Of a stretch of DNA of 64,000 nucleotides, positions 52,801 through 64,000 are shown piece after piece. The notes beneath the pieces were generated by a model that was not told the origin of the DNA, did not search any database, and saw only the letters and a list, made by a program, of their open reading frames with translations. Each line of letters opens with the position of its first letter. The first letter of the stretch is position 1. This DNA is from Fomitopsis serialis (taxonomy: Eukaryota > Basidiomycota > Agaricomycetes > Polyporales > Fomitopsidaceae), in contig NW_025955024.1 of NCBI RefSeq assembly GCF_022376445.1, positions 124,001 to 188,000 of the forward strand, in the 5' to 3' direction. Position numbers and translations under genes: made by a program.

Positions 52801-52899
52801 GGCGTTACAGAAGTCTAGTGAACGGTTGGAGAACTCTGGAGAGTTTGCGCGTACAAATTTCGAGAGGGATGTCGTGGACGCCTGGCGTCGTGCGGACAT
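49855..52899 (-). CDS. F-BAR/SH3 protein, Cdc15/Imp2/Hof1-like
   Basis: Membrane-curving scaffold of the cytokinetic ring and septum. An N-terminal F-BAR domain spans several exons: LDFCNAFWGLGDGGVDVLF, MEELRSFWKER, AAIEEQYAKRLAALSKV, then a long coiled-coil exon (LVAQQIKNELEAQAAAF, YVQKAREKYESDC, LEQGKELQKTRERLERARQ, WEIDWKAFCDSCQDMEEERM). A roughly 600-residue Pro/Ser/Gln-rich disordered linker follows, with many SP/TP and poly-Gln-Pro stretches, then a C-terminal SH3 domain (VKAMYDYQATIEEEFDFQAGD, GWWSGEL, GRHVFPSNFV). Start 52899 gives MSARRQASTTSLSKF just before the F-BAR. Donor/acceptor pairs rejoin the frame throughout. The SH3 is split from the linker by a 49 bp intron near 50037-50085. 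Confidence 0.88.
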
Positions 52900-54715
52900 G
52901 GTCGACGTTGGGAACCGTGCGGTTGGGCGCGCAACTGATGTCGCCGCCGCCCGTTCGAGGCGATACACGCGCAGACTCCGCCCTGGTCCCCAGCTTCCGC
53001 ATTTGGCCGATAATGCTAGCGATGATATCCAAATGATATCAGCCTCCAAATGGAGGATGCGCCGAGACGCCCACCTTCACTGCTTGGTTATAACTTGTTG
53101 CTTGCGATCCAACTGAGTGGTACCCAAGTTGCCCTTTCGGACTGGTTGCACTGGTTGCCAGTAAGTACACCCGTTTTAAGTGCAGAAATTACTTACTATA
53201 TCGGGTCGGGATCTCAGCCGGACTTCTCAGTCGGCCACCCAATGCATAGCGCAATAACGGCTGGCACTGCAAAGAAACCATAGTTTCCTGCGCGTACAAG
53301 GCTGTGATGAAATGGAAGCCTTTCCTCATACCTTCGCTGGCAGGGAAAGTGGATCACAGGACATCATTCTCGGCCTAGGAAAGGCCTCAAAGTCTGTTGT
53401 CCGCCGGGAGACTCGAGTTGAAATGAAAACTCCGAGGAACACACAAGCATATGTAACTTACCAGTGACCCAGGCTTTGACAGGGTCCAAGACCCTGTATG
53501 CGTGAAGATTCTGTGTCGAAATAGCCAAATACTAGATACGCCGTCGAAAAGTAGAATGCATGCGCTCGTCAGACTCGAGTACGAAGGACAAACGGGGGAT
53601 TCGATACGTGAGTTGCACAAAAGGACTGCTTCTTATATACATTTGAGGATGTCATGTTTTGAGCTAATGTAGAAGCCACCCGGACGCAATTACCAAGACA
53701 AACTTTTCAGACTCGGAGTACGCAAGTACAGTCTGACGGATCAGGAAAGTGCCCTGCCGTATGAGGAAGGTGTTGTACGTCAAAACCACGTGAGTTCCGG
53801 CCATGATGTCATCCGTTCATCATCACTCCGGCCTGTAAGTTAGGCTGTCAGACATAGAGCTTGAGCGGGCGATCGAGGACACCGGGATAGTTGAGCTTCT
53901 ATTTCCGAGCTTTCTATACTCGATAAAGTTCAGGTATGCAAATGAGTTAAGCTACTGTCCAGAGACTCAAACGGTGTGGTTGTCGAGCTTAATGGAATCG
54001 TAGGTACCGTTTTGTAGACTGCTTATGACAAGTTTCTAGGGCCGTCTATTTGTATTCATAGTTTGGTTGAGCAAGCAAACACGAAACATGATGGAGAAAC
54101 GAAGAAAATGGCTTGAATGTCCTTGTCTTCCCAATTACAGGGACACGAACTCCGACAAACATGCAAAGACTCTGTATTCAGTAAGGCTCGTCGCTCGTCT
54201 GTAGTTGTATGTAAAAAGCTCGGAAACCCTTTGTCCCCTTTCCTCCTCCTTCGGAAGTCGGGTCTGAAGGTCTCTTTCGTCGTCCCCGCAGCGGGCGGAC
54301 TCAGGGTCATGACCGATGCATACGGACGTCCATTCCGTACCAGTAGCATCGATTGGTAAGCCAGAACTCCTTCAGATTCAACGTTCTACTCGTTTTCTGA
54401 GTCGACAATAGAGACTTTATGAGTAGTTTACTCACTGCCTCCAACTCGGCTGAGTACGTACACGATCTGATACATCGGACGAGAGACCGATACGGCCCTA
54501 ACCCTAGTTTCGGAGTTAGTATATGCATCGTTCAGAACAGATGTAAGCTTTGAGACAATCGATAGCAAGTAGCGAAGTCCAGGTGTCTACGGTGCATGTC
54601 CCGGCGATCAAAGACAGCGGAACCCCTGACCATAGGTAACAACAGGCCTCCACTATTCCATACACTACGCTGTGAGCGAGGTAAGCAAGCTGCAGCAGTG
54701 GCCTTACGTACCAAA
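52900..54715. other. Intergenic region
   Basis: About 1.8 kb, mixed composition, between the divergently read start of the F-BAR gene and the end of the hydrolase gene. No domain-bearing frame was found on either strand. It contains the F-BAR promoter. Confidence 0.45.
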
Positions 54716-56231
54716 TCATAATGTCCTGTCAGAACTGGGCTCCTCATGCTGCGTCCTCGCCATCTCTTTCACCACCTTCACCAGCCTCGCCCAACTACCA
54801 TCGCCTTCCTCGATCTCCTTCTCCAGCTGCACGGCAGTCTTCGTCCCCCACGGCCACACCCTCCTCCGGATCTCGCGCCGGACCCCAGCACCCGCGAGCT
54901 TGACCGACCGCTTGATGATCGCATCCGCGTGCAGCCCGCCCCACACCTCGTCGTGTCTCACATGTACGCCGTCCGCGCGCATGGCTTCCACCAACCTGCG
55001 CATGTCGTCCGCGAAGAGCTCGCAGTCGCTGTACTGAACCCACACGTCGACCGGCTTGCTCTCCGAGTCGTCGCTCTCCTCGGCACCGCCTGCGACCTTC
55101 TCGCCCTCGCTCGGAGAAGAGGGGGACGAGGAGGGAAGGAGGTGCGCGAAGGCGTGCTGCTCCGGTCTCGCGAGGGCGGGGCTGAAGTAGAGCGACTCGT
55201 GTAGGTGCTCGAGGTCGAAGTGCCGCGCGAGGGCGGGGACAGTGTGTTTCCTGTAGTACGGCAGTCGGTAGTCGGTCTCGATCTCGGGGTGGTCGAACCG
55301 CGAGAGGTTGCAGGCAGGCTGTCAACAATAAGTACTTAATGGCATGACCTGGGGGAACGGACAGATGACAGAAGACATACCGAGACAAGCGCAACAGCGC
55401 CGACCATACCCGGGCGCACGGAAGACGAGGCATCCGCGCGCAGCTCCCCGAGGTATCGCATGAGCGCGAGGATCGCGAACGCACCGGCGCTCTCGCCGAC
55501 AAGGATGACGTCTGATGGACGGAAGCCCAGCGAGATGAGGTGCACATATCCTGCGAGCGCATCGAGCAGTTGGGCGGGGAACGCGGAGGAGGAAGACTTG
55601 GCAGAGCGGTAGGTCACCGTTAGCACGCGGAGGTTCGTTGCGAGGGCTAGGCCGTAAGAGACGGGGCTTGTCATGGGCTTTGTGCAATCGATGAGCGAGC
55701 GAGGAATACAACGAGGCAAGGTGGAACATATACGTGAATGCCACCTCCGGGAAGATACATGATGACCTTCTCTCCATCCCGCGCCGGACTTTCCGCGGGG
55801 ACGTCGCTCCCCTCCGAGTCCCGCACGACCCAAAACCCGGGCACGTCCACCGCTCGCACAAACGGAGCACCCACCAAAGCCACGCCGCGCCTCCACTCAT
55901 CCGCAACGGCCCTCAGCCTCACCGGCTCGACGCGCGTCCCCACGCCAGCGAACTTGTGTGCATACGGCTTCGGCCTCCATGCGTCCTCGTTGAACTGCGG
56001 CGTGTCGTCGCCCGGGGTGGGTGGGGCCTGGATGTCATCTTCGAGGATGACCTCCCGCATGTGTCGCTGGGCAAGCGAGAAGTAGAGACGCGCTGAGGAA
56101 CAGACGAGGTCGAGGAAGAGGCCCCACGCTGGATGCGGTGGGCCGTGCGCATGGTACTTGACGGTGCGCCGGATCACAAGCCAGGGGAGGATGAGGGCGA
56201 AGTGGATGTGAGTTAAGACTGGGGCCGCCAT
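54716..56231 (-). CDS. HSL-family alpha/beta hydrolase (esterase/lipase)
   Basis: Resembles fungal hormone-sensitive-lipase-type esterases and steryl-acetyl hydrolases. Three exons (minus): an N-terminal exon with a hydrophobic anchor (THIHFALILPWLVI) and LPGGGIH, whose GGG supplies the oxyanion hole. Then an exon from PMTSPVSYGLALATNLRVLTVTYR to PSDVILVGESAGAFAILALMRYLG (nucleophile Ser in GESAG). Then a C-terminal exon with an acidic strand (VDVWVQYSDCELFADD) and the likely catalytic His in EVWGGLHADA. Ends SSDRTL. The start used (MAAPVLTH) is preferred over an upstream in-frame ATG at 56327, which would leave about 40 bp between it and a MITE. The upstream start cannot be excluded. Confidence 0.8.
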
Positions 56232-56368
56232 CGGGTCGAGGGGCTCTTGAGGTGCTGGTAGTTGCCTTCCATCGAATGCAAGTGGGAGATTCTCGAGGCA
56301 GGGTGCACGGTGGAGTCCTGAGAACAACTAGCGCCATGTTCGTCATTGTCACACGGAAGAAATAAGAA

Positions 56369-56668
56369 TACTGTAGAATTTAATTCAATCCGGCGGTCAC
56401 ACGTCACAAGGCCCCTCGCCGCACCGGAAAACGGCCCTTGTCACAGGTCACTGAGGGCCCCGCCGGTCGTGACAAATGCATATATTTTTCGCCGCCTCCG
56501 GCGGCGGTCTCCAGCACGCATTTTGGTGATGTTTTGAGCGCATTGACGCGCCGCCGCACCGTCTGCGCGCATGCGTCACACGTCACCATCGCCCGCGCCG
56601 CGCCGTCTTCAGGCGGCGCGGCCGTCACACGTCACAACCCGCGCCGGATTGAATTAAATTCTACAGTA
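56369..56668. mobile_element. 296 bp MITE with 25 bp TIRs and TA target duplication
   Basis: Perfect inverted repeats at 56371-56395 and 56642-56666 (outer bases CTGTAGAATTTAATTC), flanked by TA on both sides, fit a Tc1/mariner (Stowaway-like) miniature element. The interior is GC-rich, with repeated GTCACACGTCAC motifs near each end and a CGCCGCCTCCGGCGGCG hairpin in the middle. It has no coding capacity. It sits about 140 bp upstream of the start of the HSL-type hydrolase and may influence its promoter. Confidence 0.92.
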
Positions 56669-58123
56669 TCGTGATTAGTGTGGATGGGGTAGTATTGCGC
56701 TAAGTATGTAGACGTGAAACTACTTACACATCCGAAGTTACATTCTCAATACAACAACCATTCGGGACTGTAACGTCGTTCGGGGGATGCCGCGGTCTTG
56801 AGATGAAGTTACGGTTCGCCCTCTTCAACAATAAGTAATGTCACTTCAATCATTCCCGACCTTGATCTTACCTTCAATACTTGCAGCTGTTGAGCAGCAC
56901 TGTGAGCGAAGACGTGCCTAGCAAGCAAGCACGTCAAGTCAGGTCAGGCTAGGTCAGGACGGAACGGTTGCGCTTGATGGAAGCGCCGGGAGGGCACTTC
57001 CTCAGTCCTGTGGCGACCACGTGGTCGAGTGATCGATAAAGGTCACTCTCGTTCGCACCGTGACTTACCACTTGCATGCACTTGGTCGAAATGGCAAAGT
57101 TGTCAATCATTCGCATACGATGCTTTAAGTTGTAAACTTCATCATCAAGAATTAATAGGTGTGTTCCATTTATTTTCGAAGTATGCTGTACCTGGCTGAC
57201 TCCCGGGATTAAAGCAGTGTGTTGATCATGAGTGCGGTCGCCGGCGGGCCAGACTCGGTGGTTCGGTGGACCGAAAACGTATCGGACGGCTGAGAATCTG
57301 ATGGAGGCATATGGAGGCTCGGCCACTGTGTGGTGGTAAAGCCTGGTAAAGCTATGTTTCAGCGTGTTGCACAGGTCAACGGACGAACGGATCACGGAAC
57401 TTGCGCTCTTCGGGACGGTTGACCAGCTACGCAACAACGATTATGTTGTTGACTGCAATCAGGCATTCTCTCAGAGTCCCAAAATTGTCGCAAGCGGAAA
57501 GGTACCATGAGGTGCGAAGTACTCGAAGTCTGGGCAGTTACCCGCTCTCGGCGCGTACGGTCAATTAGTTGCACGACCTACATGGCAAGCAGATCAGGAG
57601 GCGAGTCGCCTTGCGTACCCTCATCCTGTTCCCACTGAACCAGTGACTTCAGGATCTTGCCCTTGCTCGACGCCCATGCCTGCCCCATGCCTTGACACGA
57701 GAACGTTATTCGTCTTGGCCCCGTCTTGCATTCACAAATGCTCGGTTTCAGATTAGCTGTACTATTGGCGGTGTCGCCGGCGGACCAGAATGGGCGTCGT
57801 GGCAGTGTATACGCTCACATGCTTTTATCGACAATCCCGCAGGTTTCGTCTGTCCTTTGCCTGATCTTGATGCGTCCTTGCTGATTGTATCCATCCCGGG
57901 GCAGATCTGAGGTAAGCAGGCGGTATCGCGCTGTCATTCGCGCAGTGTCTTGGCTTTCCGGCAGTGATCTTGACCGCGTTGTTGTACCATGCGTTCCGTG
58001 CTCATCGTCGTTGCAATGCGCACATATAAGAGCACGTACACATATCTCCTTCTCAGTTCTCAGTACCACGTAACATAGTCCCCCGGCGACGGTTGCTACT
58101 ATCTTCGTCGGTTTGTGATTCTC
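56669..58123. other. Intergenic region upstream of GH30
   Basis: About 1.45 kb. Contains short CTAGGTCAGG-type repeats near 56930-56960. No supported gene. The last few hundred bases must be the GH30 promoter; a weak TATA-like ATATAAG lies near 58023. Confidence 0.45.
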
Positions 58124-60412
58124 ATGAAGCTTTCGTCTATTTTATTTGGCCTGGCTTCGGCCTTGCCTATTGTTGCACAAGATATATATGACATTGTGAG
58201 TGGACCATACCTCTGTCTTTGGTGTACTTGTGCTATGCTTACGCGACGATTATCGAATGTCTGCAGTGGTCGACGACATGGCAGAAGGACAACCTCCTCA
58301 CGTACAAGAATTTGGGGTCAAAGCATGTCAGCTTTGGCTCGCCTGGATCAACTGGCACGTCAGACATCAAGATCGATGACACGACCTACCACCAGAGCGT
58401 CGTTGGATTCGGTGCCGCTATGAGTGAGCTGCCAATGTCATGTTCACGCCACCATGCACCGACGATCTACCTTCAGCTGACTCGTCCGCCAAGCTCCTCA
58501 ACGATCTGAAGGTTGGGTTTCCTCCGTGCACACAGGATCTACCAACTGATGAATGTTATGCCGTGTAGAACTCGAACTCGGACAAGTATTGGGCATTGCT
58601 GAAATACCTCTTTGACCGTGCGTGATCCGCTTAGTTCCGGAATGCATCCCACCAACTCAGATGTGCTCGCCCTGACAGCTACCGATGGCGCGGACGCAGC
58701 AGGCTTTACATACCTCCGGGTACCCCTCGGAGCCTCCGACTTCTCTGCGAAAGGTACACAACTCGCACAACGTAGCGCTATCCAGCTGATTCTCGCAAGT
58801 AGTCTATTCATTCGATGACACGAGCGGGGACACCTCACTGAACGACTTCAACATCGATGCTGCCCCCTCGTACCTGTTCTCCGTCATCAAGGACGTGATG
58901 TCGATCAACGGCGACCTCAAGGTCCACGTCACGCCTTGGTCTCCCGTGAGTGCCGGCCTTTCGTGAGTTTATGAGATACATAGTGAAGCTTTGTCTAGCC
59001 CGGGTGGATGAAGGACGGTGGGTCAATGAATGGCGGCAAGTTCTACACCAGCTTGTCAGACGTCTGTGAGCACATATATTGTATCGTTGTTGATAAATGT
59101 CCGATCATGATGCACAGTTGCGAACTATCTTTTGAAGTCCCTGCAAGGGTTCAAGAGCAAGGGAATCACCCCGTGGGCCATTGGCATTCAGGTGCGCAAA
59201 GCCCTTGATTACTCAAAGGGCAACGGCGAGAAACCCTTCCCCCATATACAGAACGAGCCCCAGAACAGCAACAATGGCTACCCCACCGCACTGATCGACG
59301 CGCATTGGGAGGGTGAGATCGGTCAGAAGCTCCGCTCGCTCATGGACGACAACGGATTCAAGGACACGCTCCTCATCGGATACGAGCACAACTGGGATGA
59401 CGCCGGGGCATACCCCGTTGACCTTGTACGGCATATCCGTTTGTTTTGGGAACGTCTCGCTAACATTGCTTGGCCGCGTGGTATAGATGGGTCAGGCGGC
59501 GGACTCATTCGACGGCGTGGCGTTTCACTGCTACGAAGGGCACGTCTCGCAGCAGGAGACGTTCCACGACGCGTACCCCAACAAGAACATCTACTTCACC
59601 GAATGCGTGGGTCTCTTCAACGGGGACTGGTGGGGCGACGTGAAGGTAAGATTACGATCCTTGTTGCGTAACTACTTGGTGACGTCTCACATCTGTGCCA
59701 GGCTTATCTCAGAAACGAGTGCGTGATAATCGGGTGACACATACTAATGGAGCATAGGTTTACATCCCGGCAGCGTTATTGGCACTGTCAACAACTTCGC
59801 AAGGAACGCTGCATTTTGGAACCTCGTCCTTGACGGGAGCGGCGGCCCCAAGCTCCCCGGTACTTCTAGCTGTGGTGGAAAGAACCAGTGCCGTGGTGTC
59901 ATCACGCTCAATAGCGACGGCTCTTACACCAGGAACCCCGAATGTGAGTACACTGAAGCTCTGCTCCTGCGTCGACCTTACATGGGTCGACCATCCAGTC
60001 TACGCCTTGGCTCAGATGTCGAAGGGCACTATCCCGAAGGATAAGGGCGGGCCGAGCGCACAGCGGATCGATGCCTCCGTAGGCGGCAATTCCAACCTCC
60101 TTGTCTCCGCATTTGTTACAAAGCGGTCATCGTCCTCCGACCAGTGGCGCTACAGCCTAGTCGTTCTCAACCAGTGTGTACCCAGCCCGCATCCTGCATG
60201 GAAAACTGATGTTCGTGACCCTCTTACAGAGACGACGACAGCAATGGTAGTTGGGACCCAACCGCCATCGATGCTACTATCGAGTTCAGGGGAAAGCAGG
60301 TGCGTGTTTTCCGGTAGTCGATCATGAAGTATTCTAAGGACGAGCCCGCCAGGCCAAGTACACGTTCCCTGTCGGCGTCACCACCCTCTGGTGGTATGCT
60401 GCCCCGCAATAG
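58124..60412 (+). CDS. Secreted GH30 endo-beta-1,6-glucanase-like enzyme
   Basis: Signal peptide MKLSSILFGLASALPIVAQ, then about ten short exons: TTWQKDNLLTYKNLG, TTYHQSVVGFGAAM, SSAKLLNDLK, SDKYWALLKYLFD, GADAAGFTYLRVPLGASDFS, LKVHVTPWSPPGWMKDGGSMN, LQGFKSKGITPWAIGIQ, NEPQNS (acid/base Glu), DTLLIGYEHNWDD, FDGVAFHCYEGHVSQ, NIYFTECVGLFNGDWW (nucleophile Glu in FTEC), LPGTSSCGG, then a beta-sandwich C-terminus ending TLWWYAAPQ at 60412. Both catalytic glutamates of the (beta/alpha)8 barrel are intact. Subfamily 3 (beta-1,6-glucanases acting on fungal wall glucan) is the closest match I recall; a beta-glucosylceramidase role is less likely. All introns appear GT-AG and the frame rejoins. No frameshift was noticed. 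Confidence 0.87.
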
Positions 60413-60977
60413 ACGAGCAACTACTTCATTCGTTAACATTCACACTGTTCCAATCACAACGAGGAGTGTCACTGACGATGAAGCGATATTACCTTATCAT
60501 GCATTCTTGATTGGGCTTGTGTGGTGTACTAAGTTGGCAATACAGAATTAAGTGTTGGTCATACAACGACAGTTACATTCAATGGCATGGCAGAAAGTGT
60601 AAGTTCATACAAAGTTCCCAAACACCGTGGACCTCCCGACCATCGTCCGACTACGCCGTCCGAACACTTCGCACCTGTATAGACGCAGAAGCTCCAATTC
60701 ATCGCATATGCGCCCAATCGAGACATGAGAACGCTAACAAAGGTATGTCACATTGCATTCAGCGAAAGTCGACTAAAGATGAATGTAAGATACACAAGGG
60801 TAATAATAGATCAGCTCCACAGTATAGTAAGTCGGAACGAAAGAATGGTTAGTAAGTACATTGGGACATTAGACTCGCTCGTATCATGTCGTAGATTCAT
60901 CAGGTCGTCAACAGTCGGGCCCTCAAAGAGGAAGAAAGGAGTTTAGAGACTTTCGTGGCAAGACAGCTCGGCCAGTG
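60413..60977. other. Intergenic region between convergent GH30 and opsin-related genes
   Basis: About 560 bp, relatively AT-rich, flanked by two convergent stop codons. No gene is seen. Confidence 0.5.
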
Positions 60978-61969
60978 TTACGCTTGAGGCGCGCCACGCT
61001 TCTCCGACGCCCCGTGGTCGACGTACTTGCCGGAGCGAAAGCCGAACGCGTCGTAGTCGACAGCGCGGACTTGCCAGAGGACGACCGCGAGGAACACGGG
61101 CGCGGTGACGCAGTCGAGGATGCCGTACCAGATCATCTCCGCGTCGACGGTGATGACGTTCGCGCCCTCCGCGCACGCCCAGCAGATTGGGTAGGTGATC
61201 AGCATGAAGGAGAGGTAGCCCGCGGCGAGGTAGTAGCCCCGGCGCACGATGCCGCCATTGGCGAAGGAGGTGGACGGCGCGTGCCAGAGGAGCACGTACC
61301 TATCAAGCAGTTGGTGAGCCGATGAGGAGCTGTGAAACAGGAAGAGATAGCCCACCAGATCCAGAGGAGTGCGCTGCAGCCGAAGGTGTAGTAACCCCAC
61401 TTGTAGGTGCTGTGCACGAGTGCACCGACCAGGCCGCAGATGACGAGGACGATGCTCATGAAGAGGGTCGTGATGATGTCGGAAAGCGGAAGGCCGGTGG
61501 CGAGCAGGACCTCAAGGAGCAGCAAGGGGAACGTGATGAACCATTGAATGTACCGGACATACTACGATGTGCTCAGCATCGATCAATGTAGGTTTTACTC
61601 AGACTTTTCAGATACTCACCCAAATCTGGCGGGTAGGGTCGCCACCGTCGCCGCGAAACTCGACAGCCACCGGCGTTGCGCCAAGATCAGACGCCATCGA
61701 GAAGTAGGCAAGGCTGGAGGTCAAGAGTACAACTGCGGCGATCTCATGGAACAGACGAGTGCCACGGGGTCTCTACATCACACTGGTTGTCAACGACGGG
61801 CATCGACTTGTTAAGCTACGCTATTGCTTACCATGACACTCCAACACAAGGTAGCCAAGAAGCAGACCGCCATCAAGGAGAAGGCCGCCCAAAGCCAGTC
61901 CGAAGCTTGGGTCGTCAAGTGTTCGATGGCATCCGGGGGGTTAATGCCGACAGCCTGGTTTCCGGCCAT
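60978..61969 (-). CDS. Opsin-related protein (HSP30/YRO2/MRH1 type) lacking the retinal lysine
   Basis: Seven-transmembrane microbial-rhodopsin-fold protein. It starts MAGNQAVGINPPDAIEHLTTQASDW at 61969, with helix A (LWAAFSLMAVCFLATLCW) in exon 1. Helix B follows (IAAVVLLTSSLAYFSMASDLG), then C (YVRYIQWFITFPLLLLEVLLATG), D and E (IITTLFMSIVLVICGLVGAL, WGYYTFGCSALLWIWW), F (GGIVRRGYYLAAGYLSFMLITYPICWACAEG) and G (AEMIWYGILDCVTAPVFLAVVLW). In true opsins helix G carries a Lys that binds retinal (pattern LDxxAK). Here the aligned residue is Ala in LDCVTAPVF, so no Schiff base can form. Yeast relatives Hsp30, Yro2 and Mrh1 also lack it and act as stress-linked plasma-membrane proteins. A chaperone-like or regulatory role is inferred. 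Several introns; ends RGAPQA. Confidence 0.88.
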
Positions 61970-63026
61970 TGGTGAGCGGACTACTAGGCACGTATGAAGG
62001 GGGTTAGTGCGGGTGAGGGAGGATTGGGGGTCGTTAGCGAGTACTCGTGAGCGAGCTAGGAATGGGGATGAGGAGGAGGCCCCGCCAATGGCGTCTTATA
62101 TACAACCACGAACTCGGAACAGCGTAGGATGGCCCCGGCGAGCTCAGTCTGGGTCAGTCGCCCGAGCGAACATGCTAGGACCATGCCACTGACGCACTAC
62201 AGGGACACAACGGTGACATTCGGAGAAGAACTGTCGGACGCACATGTAGGCCGCCCGAGTCCGGTCGATGTATGGACTCGGGTCCGCACCACCGAGGCGG
62301 GCGACTACCCTCCTCATCTGACTTCCAGTCCGGACTGCATGTTTCACCTCCGTGTCTGCCTAACAGACATGCGACACGAGACCTGCAAGGAAACTATCAG
62401 CTGCCCGAGGGTTTGAAGTACTTAGCTACACGTATACACCGCCTTCGAGGTTGTGTATCCTGGCCAGCCACATAGTTCCGGTGAGCAAGTATGCAATTCG
62501 GCCGACGCGGGCGGTCGTGATAGGCCTCGGTGTGCTCTCGTTCCCTGACTGATCCACTACACACCTCACGAAGGTTCTCGGTGCAGCCGTCGCGGGACGG
62601 TCCTATGATGTATGTCGGCGAGCGTCTGGACTCGTCGGAACACCCCGGGACCGGGCTTACACTTCATCGACATCTGCAGGCTTTCAGCCAACTTTCAGCC
62701 GCTCTAGAGTCTGTACGGATGGCTCGCGCTACACACTTACATCTGTACAGTCTAGACATCAGCGATAATAAGTCAGACGAGACGACTAAGCTGCCGGGCG
62801 GGCGGGCGCCCGACCAAGGAGTAATAGAGAGCACAGCGAGTCCGTGAACGAGAGTGCGCGATAGCAGAACGAACGAGAACGAGGCCGACGCCTCCCGGCC
62901 GTGCGTGATGATTGAATGGTCAGCGTTTCGGGCGATAGAGCGTGTCCCAGACAGAAGGTTGTCGGCGGTAGGTGGCAAGCATGCGAATGACGTCGACGGG
63001 ATGCAGCGCGATGCTACGAGCAGAGC
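61970..63026. other. Intergenic region upstream of the opsin-related gene
   Basis: About 1.05 kb. It holds the opsin-related promoter (TATA noted separately), a GCCGGGCGGGCGGGCGCCCG stretch near 62791-62810, and otherwise nothing recognisable. Confidence 0.45.
62096..62103 (-). promoter_or_regulatory. TATA box of the opsin-related gene
   Basis: The minus strand reads TGTATATAAG about 130 bp upstream of the ATG at 61969, consistent with a strong inducible promoter. Confidence 0.6.
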
Positions 63027-64000
63027 TCACGAACCATCGCGCGAAGCATCCGCCGGACCCGTGTTCGCAGGCGTCAGCGTCTCCTGTGACGCCTCCGCGC
63101 CCAGCTTTCCATCTTCCCTGCTGCTCCCCACTGCAGTTGCGCTGCCCGACGTGGAATCCACGATAGCCTCCCCGCTCTGCGCCTCCCCCAGCCTCTCACC
63201 ACCGTCCAGCTCCCCCAGAATGCCGTCCGTCTCAGGGTTCCAGTTCGCCAGCGTCAGCGAGAGCCGCGACGGCCGCCGCTCGCTCCGCGGCCGCAGCACC
63301 GGCGAGCGACGAGGGTCCGTAGCATGCCCGTCCTCGGATTGGCTCATCTGCGGCCACGACACGCGGGCTTGCTGCTGCTGCTGCCACTCGTTGTGGTACT
63401 GCTGCAGCGGGAACGGATAGCTGGCCGCGACGCCCATGCTCGGGCCAGGCGTCGGCGGGCGCGAGGACGGCGCGAGGCTGGGGCCGGGCGAGATGGGCGT
63501 GTTTATGCCTCCGTGTGCGCCCGTCGGGCTCGGCGGCATCATGATGTTCATCGTCATCGACGGCGGGCGGCTATAGGTCAGGACGGACGTCCCTGGCGAG
63601 CGAGACCGCGAGCGCGTGGGGTCGGGGGAGTGTGGCGGGCTGGTGGACATGGAGAGCTGCGAGCGGGGCCGCCCGACGACGCCATATTGGTAGGGCTGTG
63701 GTGTCGGGGGCTGTGAGGAGAGTGTAGATTGCCTGCGGGAGGAGTGGTCGGGCAGCTTGTACTCGACGTTGGGCGACGTTGGGGCGGTTTGGGACTCGAG
63801 GGTGTCTTGCTTGCTGAACAAGCGATGGCGCGCGGTCCTACGAGACGTGCATGAGGTTTAGTAGCCCTTGGACAGGTACATAGGTAGTGCGCTTACCAGA
63901 TGTACCATATCGCTATCACGATGAGGATCAGCCCACAGAAACCTCCTAAGAGACCGCCTAGCAGAGGCCCAAGTACACTGCCAACGGCTGGGCTGGATGT
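63027..64000 (-). CDS. Single-pass membrane protein with Ser/Pro-rich cytoplasmic tail, C-terminal part
   Basis: Cut by the right window edge. The visible upstream exon (from 64000 down to about 63898) encodes SPAVGSVLGPLLGGLLGG followed by one transmembrane helix (FCGLILIVIAIWYIW). After an intron (about 63838-63896) the tail reads TARHRLFSKQDTLESQ, then about 260 residues rich in Ser, Pro and Arg (YSRPPSMTMNIMMPPSPTG, LQQYHNEWQQQQQ, LRPRSERRPSRLSL) to a stop at 63027. A glycine-rich helix followed by a disordered basic tail is common in fungal wall-sensor-like or mucin-like membrane proteins, but the ectodomain is not visible, so no family can be assigned. Confidence 0.65.

Noticed and set aside
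1..64000. CRISPR array, bacterial operon or prophage content
   Set aside because: Genes carry spliceosomal introns throughout and no regularly spaced direct repeats with unique spacers were seen.

Overview
The window is nuclear DNA of a filamentous basidiomycete, most likely an agaricomycete wood-decay fungus and possibly a polypore. The evidence is many 50-60 bp GT-AG introns, GC-rich coding sequence, a GH45 endoglucanase resembling the Phanerochaete Cel45A (subfamily C) type, a GH30 subfamily-3-like beta-1,6-glucanase, an HSP30-type opsin-related protein, and a transposase-like family I recall as high-copy in Agaricomycetes. No species can be named from sequence alone.

Layout. 1-7.1 kb: intergenic DNA, then a tandem pair of monoacylglycerol-lipase-like genes in the same orientation. 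7.6-10.5 kb: a four-RRM protein of the Nrd1/Msa2 type, carrying many single-base frameshifts as given. 11.7-18.0 kb: a secreted GH45 gene whose fourth intron holds a complete, apparently recent 5.4 kb Ty1/copia element with LTRs I read as identical. 18.4-25.6 kb (minus): a secreted calcineurin-like phosphoesterase split by a 3.56 kb insertion with 11 bp terminal inverted repeats and a 2 bp target duplication. The insertion carries a decayed fragment of HMG-CoA synthase. 26.7-39.1 kb: a divergent gene pair that looks like the coding part of a large transposon, its plus-strand gene broken by a second intact copia element and by a perfect 1.15 kb palindrome made of that element's 3' end. 40.0-43.2 kb: coatomer zeta and a carnosine N-methyltransferase-like gene sharing a 147 bp divergent promoter, then a proline-rich hypothetical. 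44.1 kb: an intron-containing tRNA-Gln(UUG). 46-49.3 kb: a small membrane protein with a truncated duplicate, and an HNH-nuclease-domain gene. 49.9-56.3 kb (minus): an F-BAR/SH3 cytokinesis-type protein and an HSL-type alpha/beta hydrolase with a 296 bp TA-flanked MITE just upstream. 58.1-60.4 kb: GH30. 61.0-62.0 kb (minus): an opsin-related protein lacking the retinal-binding lysine. 63.0-64.0 kb: the C-terminal part of a single-pass membrane protein cut by the window edge.

Secreted wall- and cellulose-degrading enzymes and lipases are scattered among housekeeping genes for vesicle traffic, RNA regulation and cytokinesis. There is no obvious biosynthetic cluster. The main theme is mobile DNA nested in genes: two young copia elements, a gene-fragment-carrying TIR element, MITEs and tandem miniature repeats in an intron, and a two-gene transposon-like unit. 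Several genes (phosphoesterase, transposase-like gene, a degenerate gene at 39.3 kb) look inactivated. The RRM gene could equally be a pseudogene or a stretch of poor consensus.

All calls come from reading translations and splice signals by eye. No database search or alignment program was run, so family names are recollection and exon borders are predictions.
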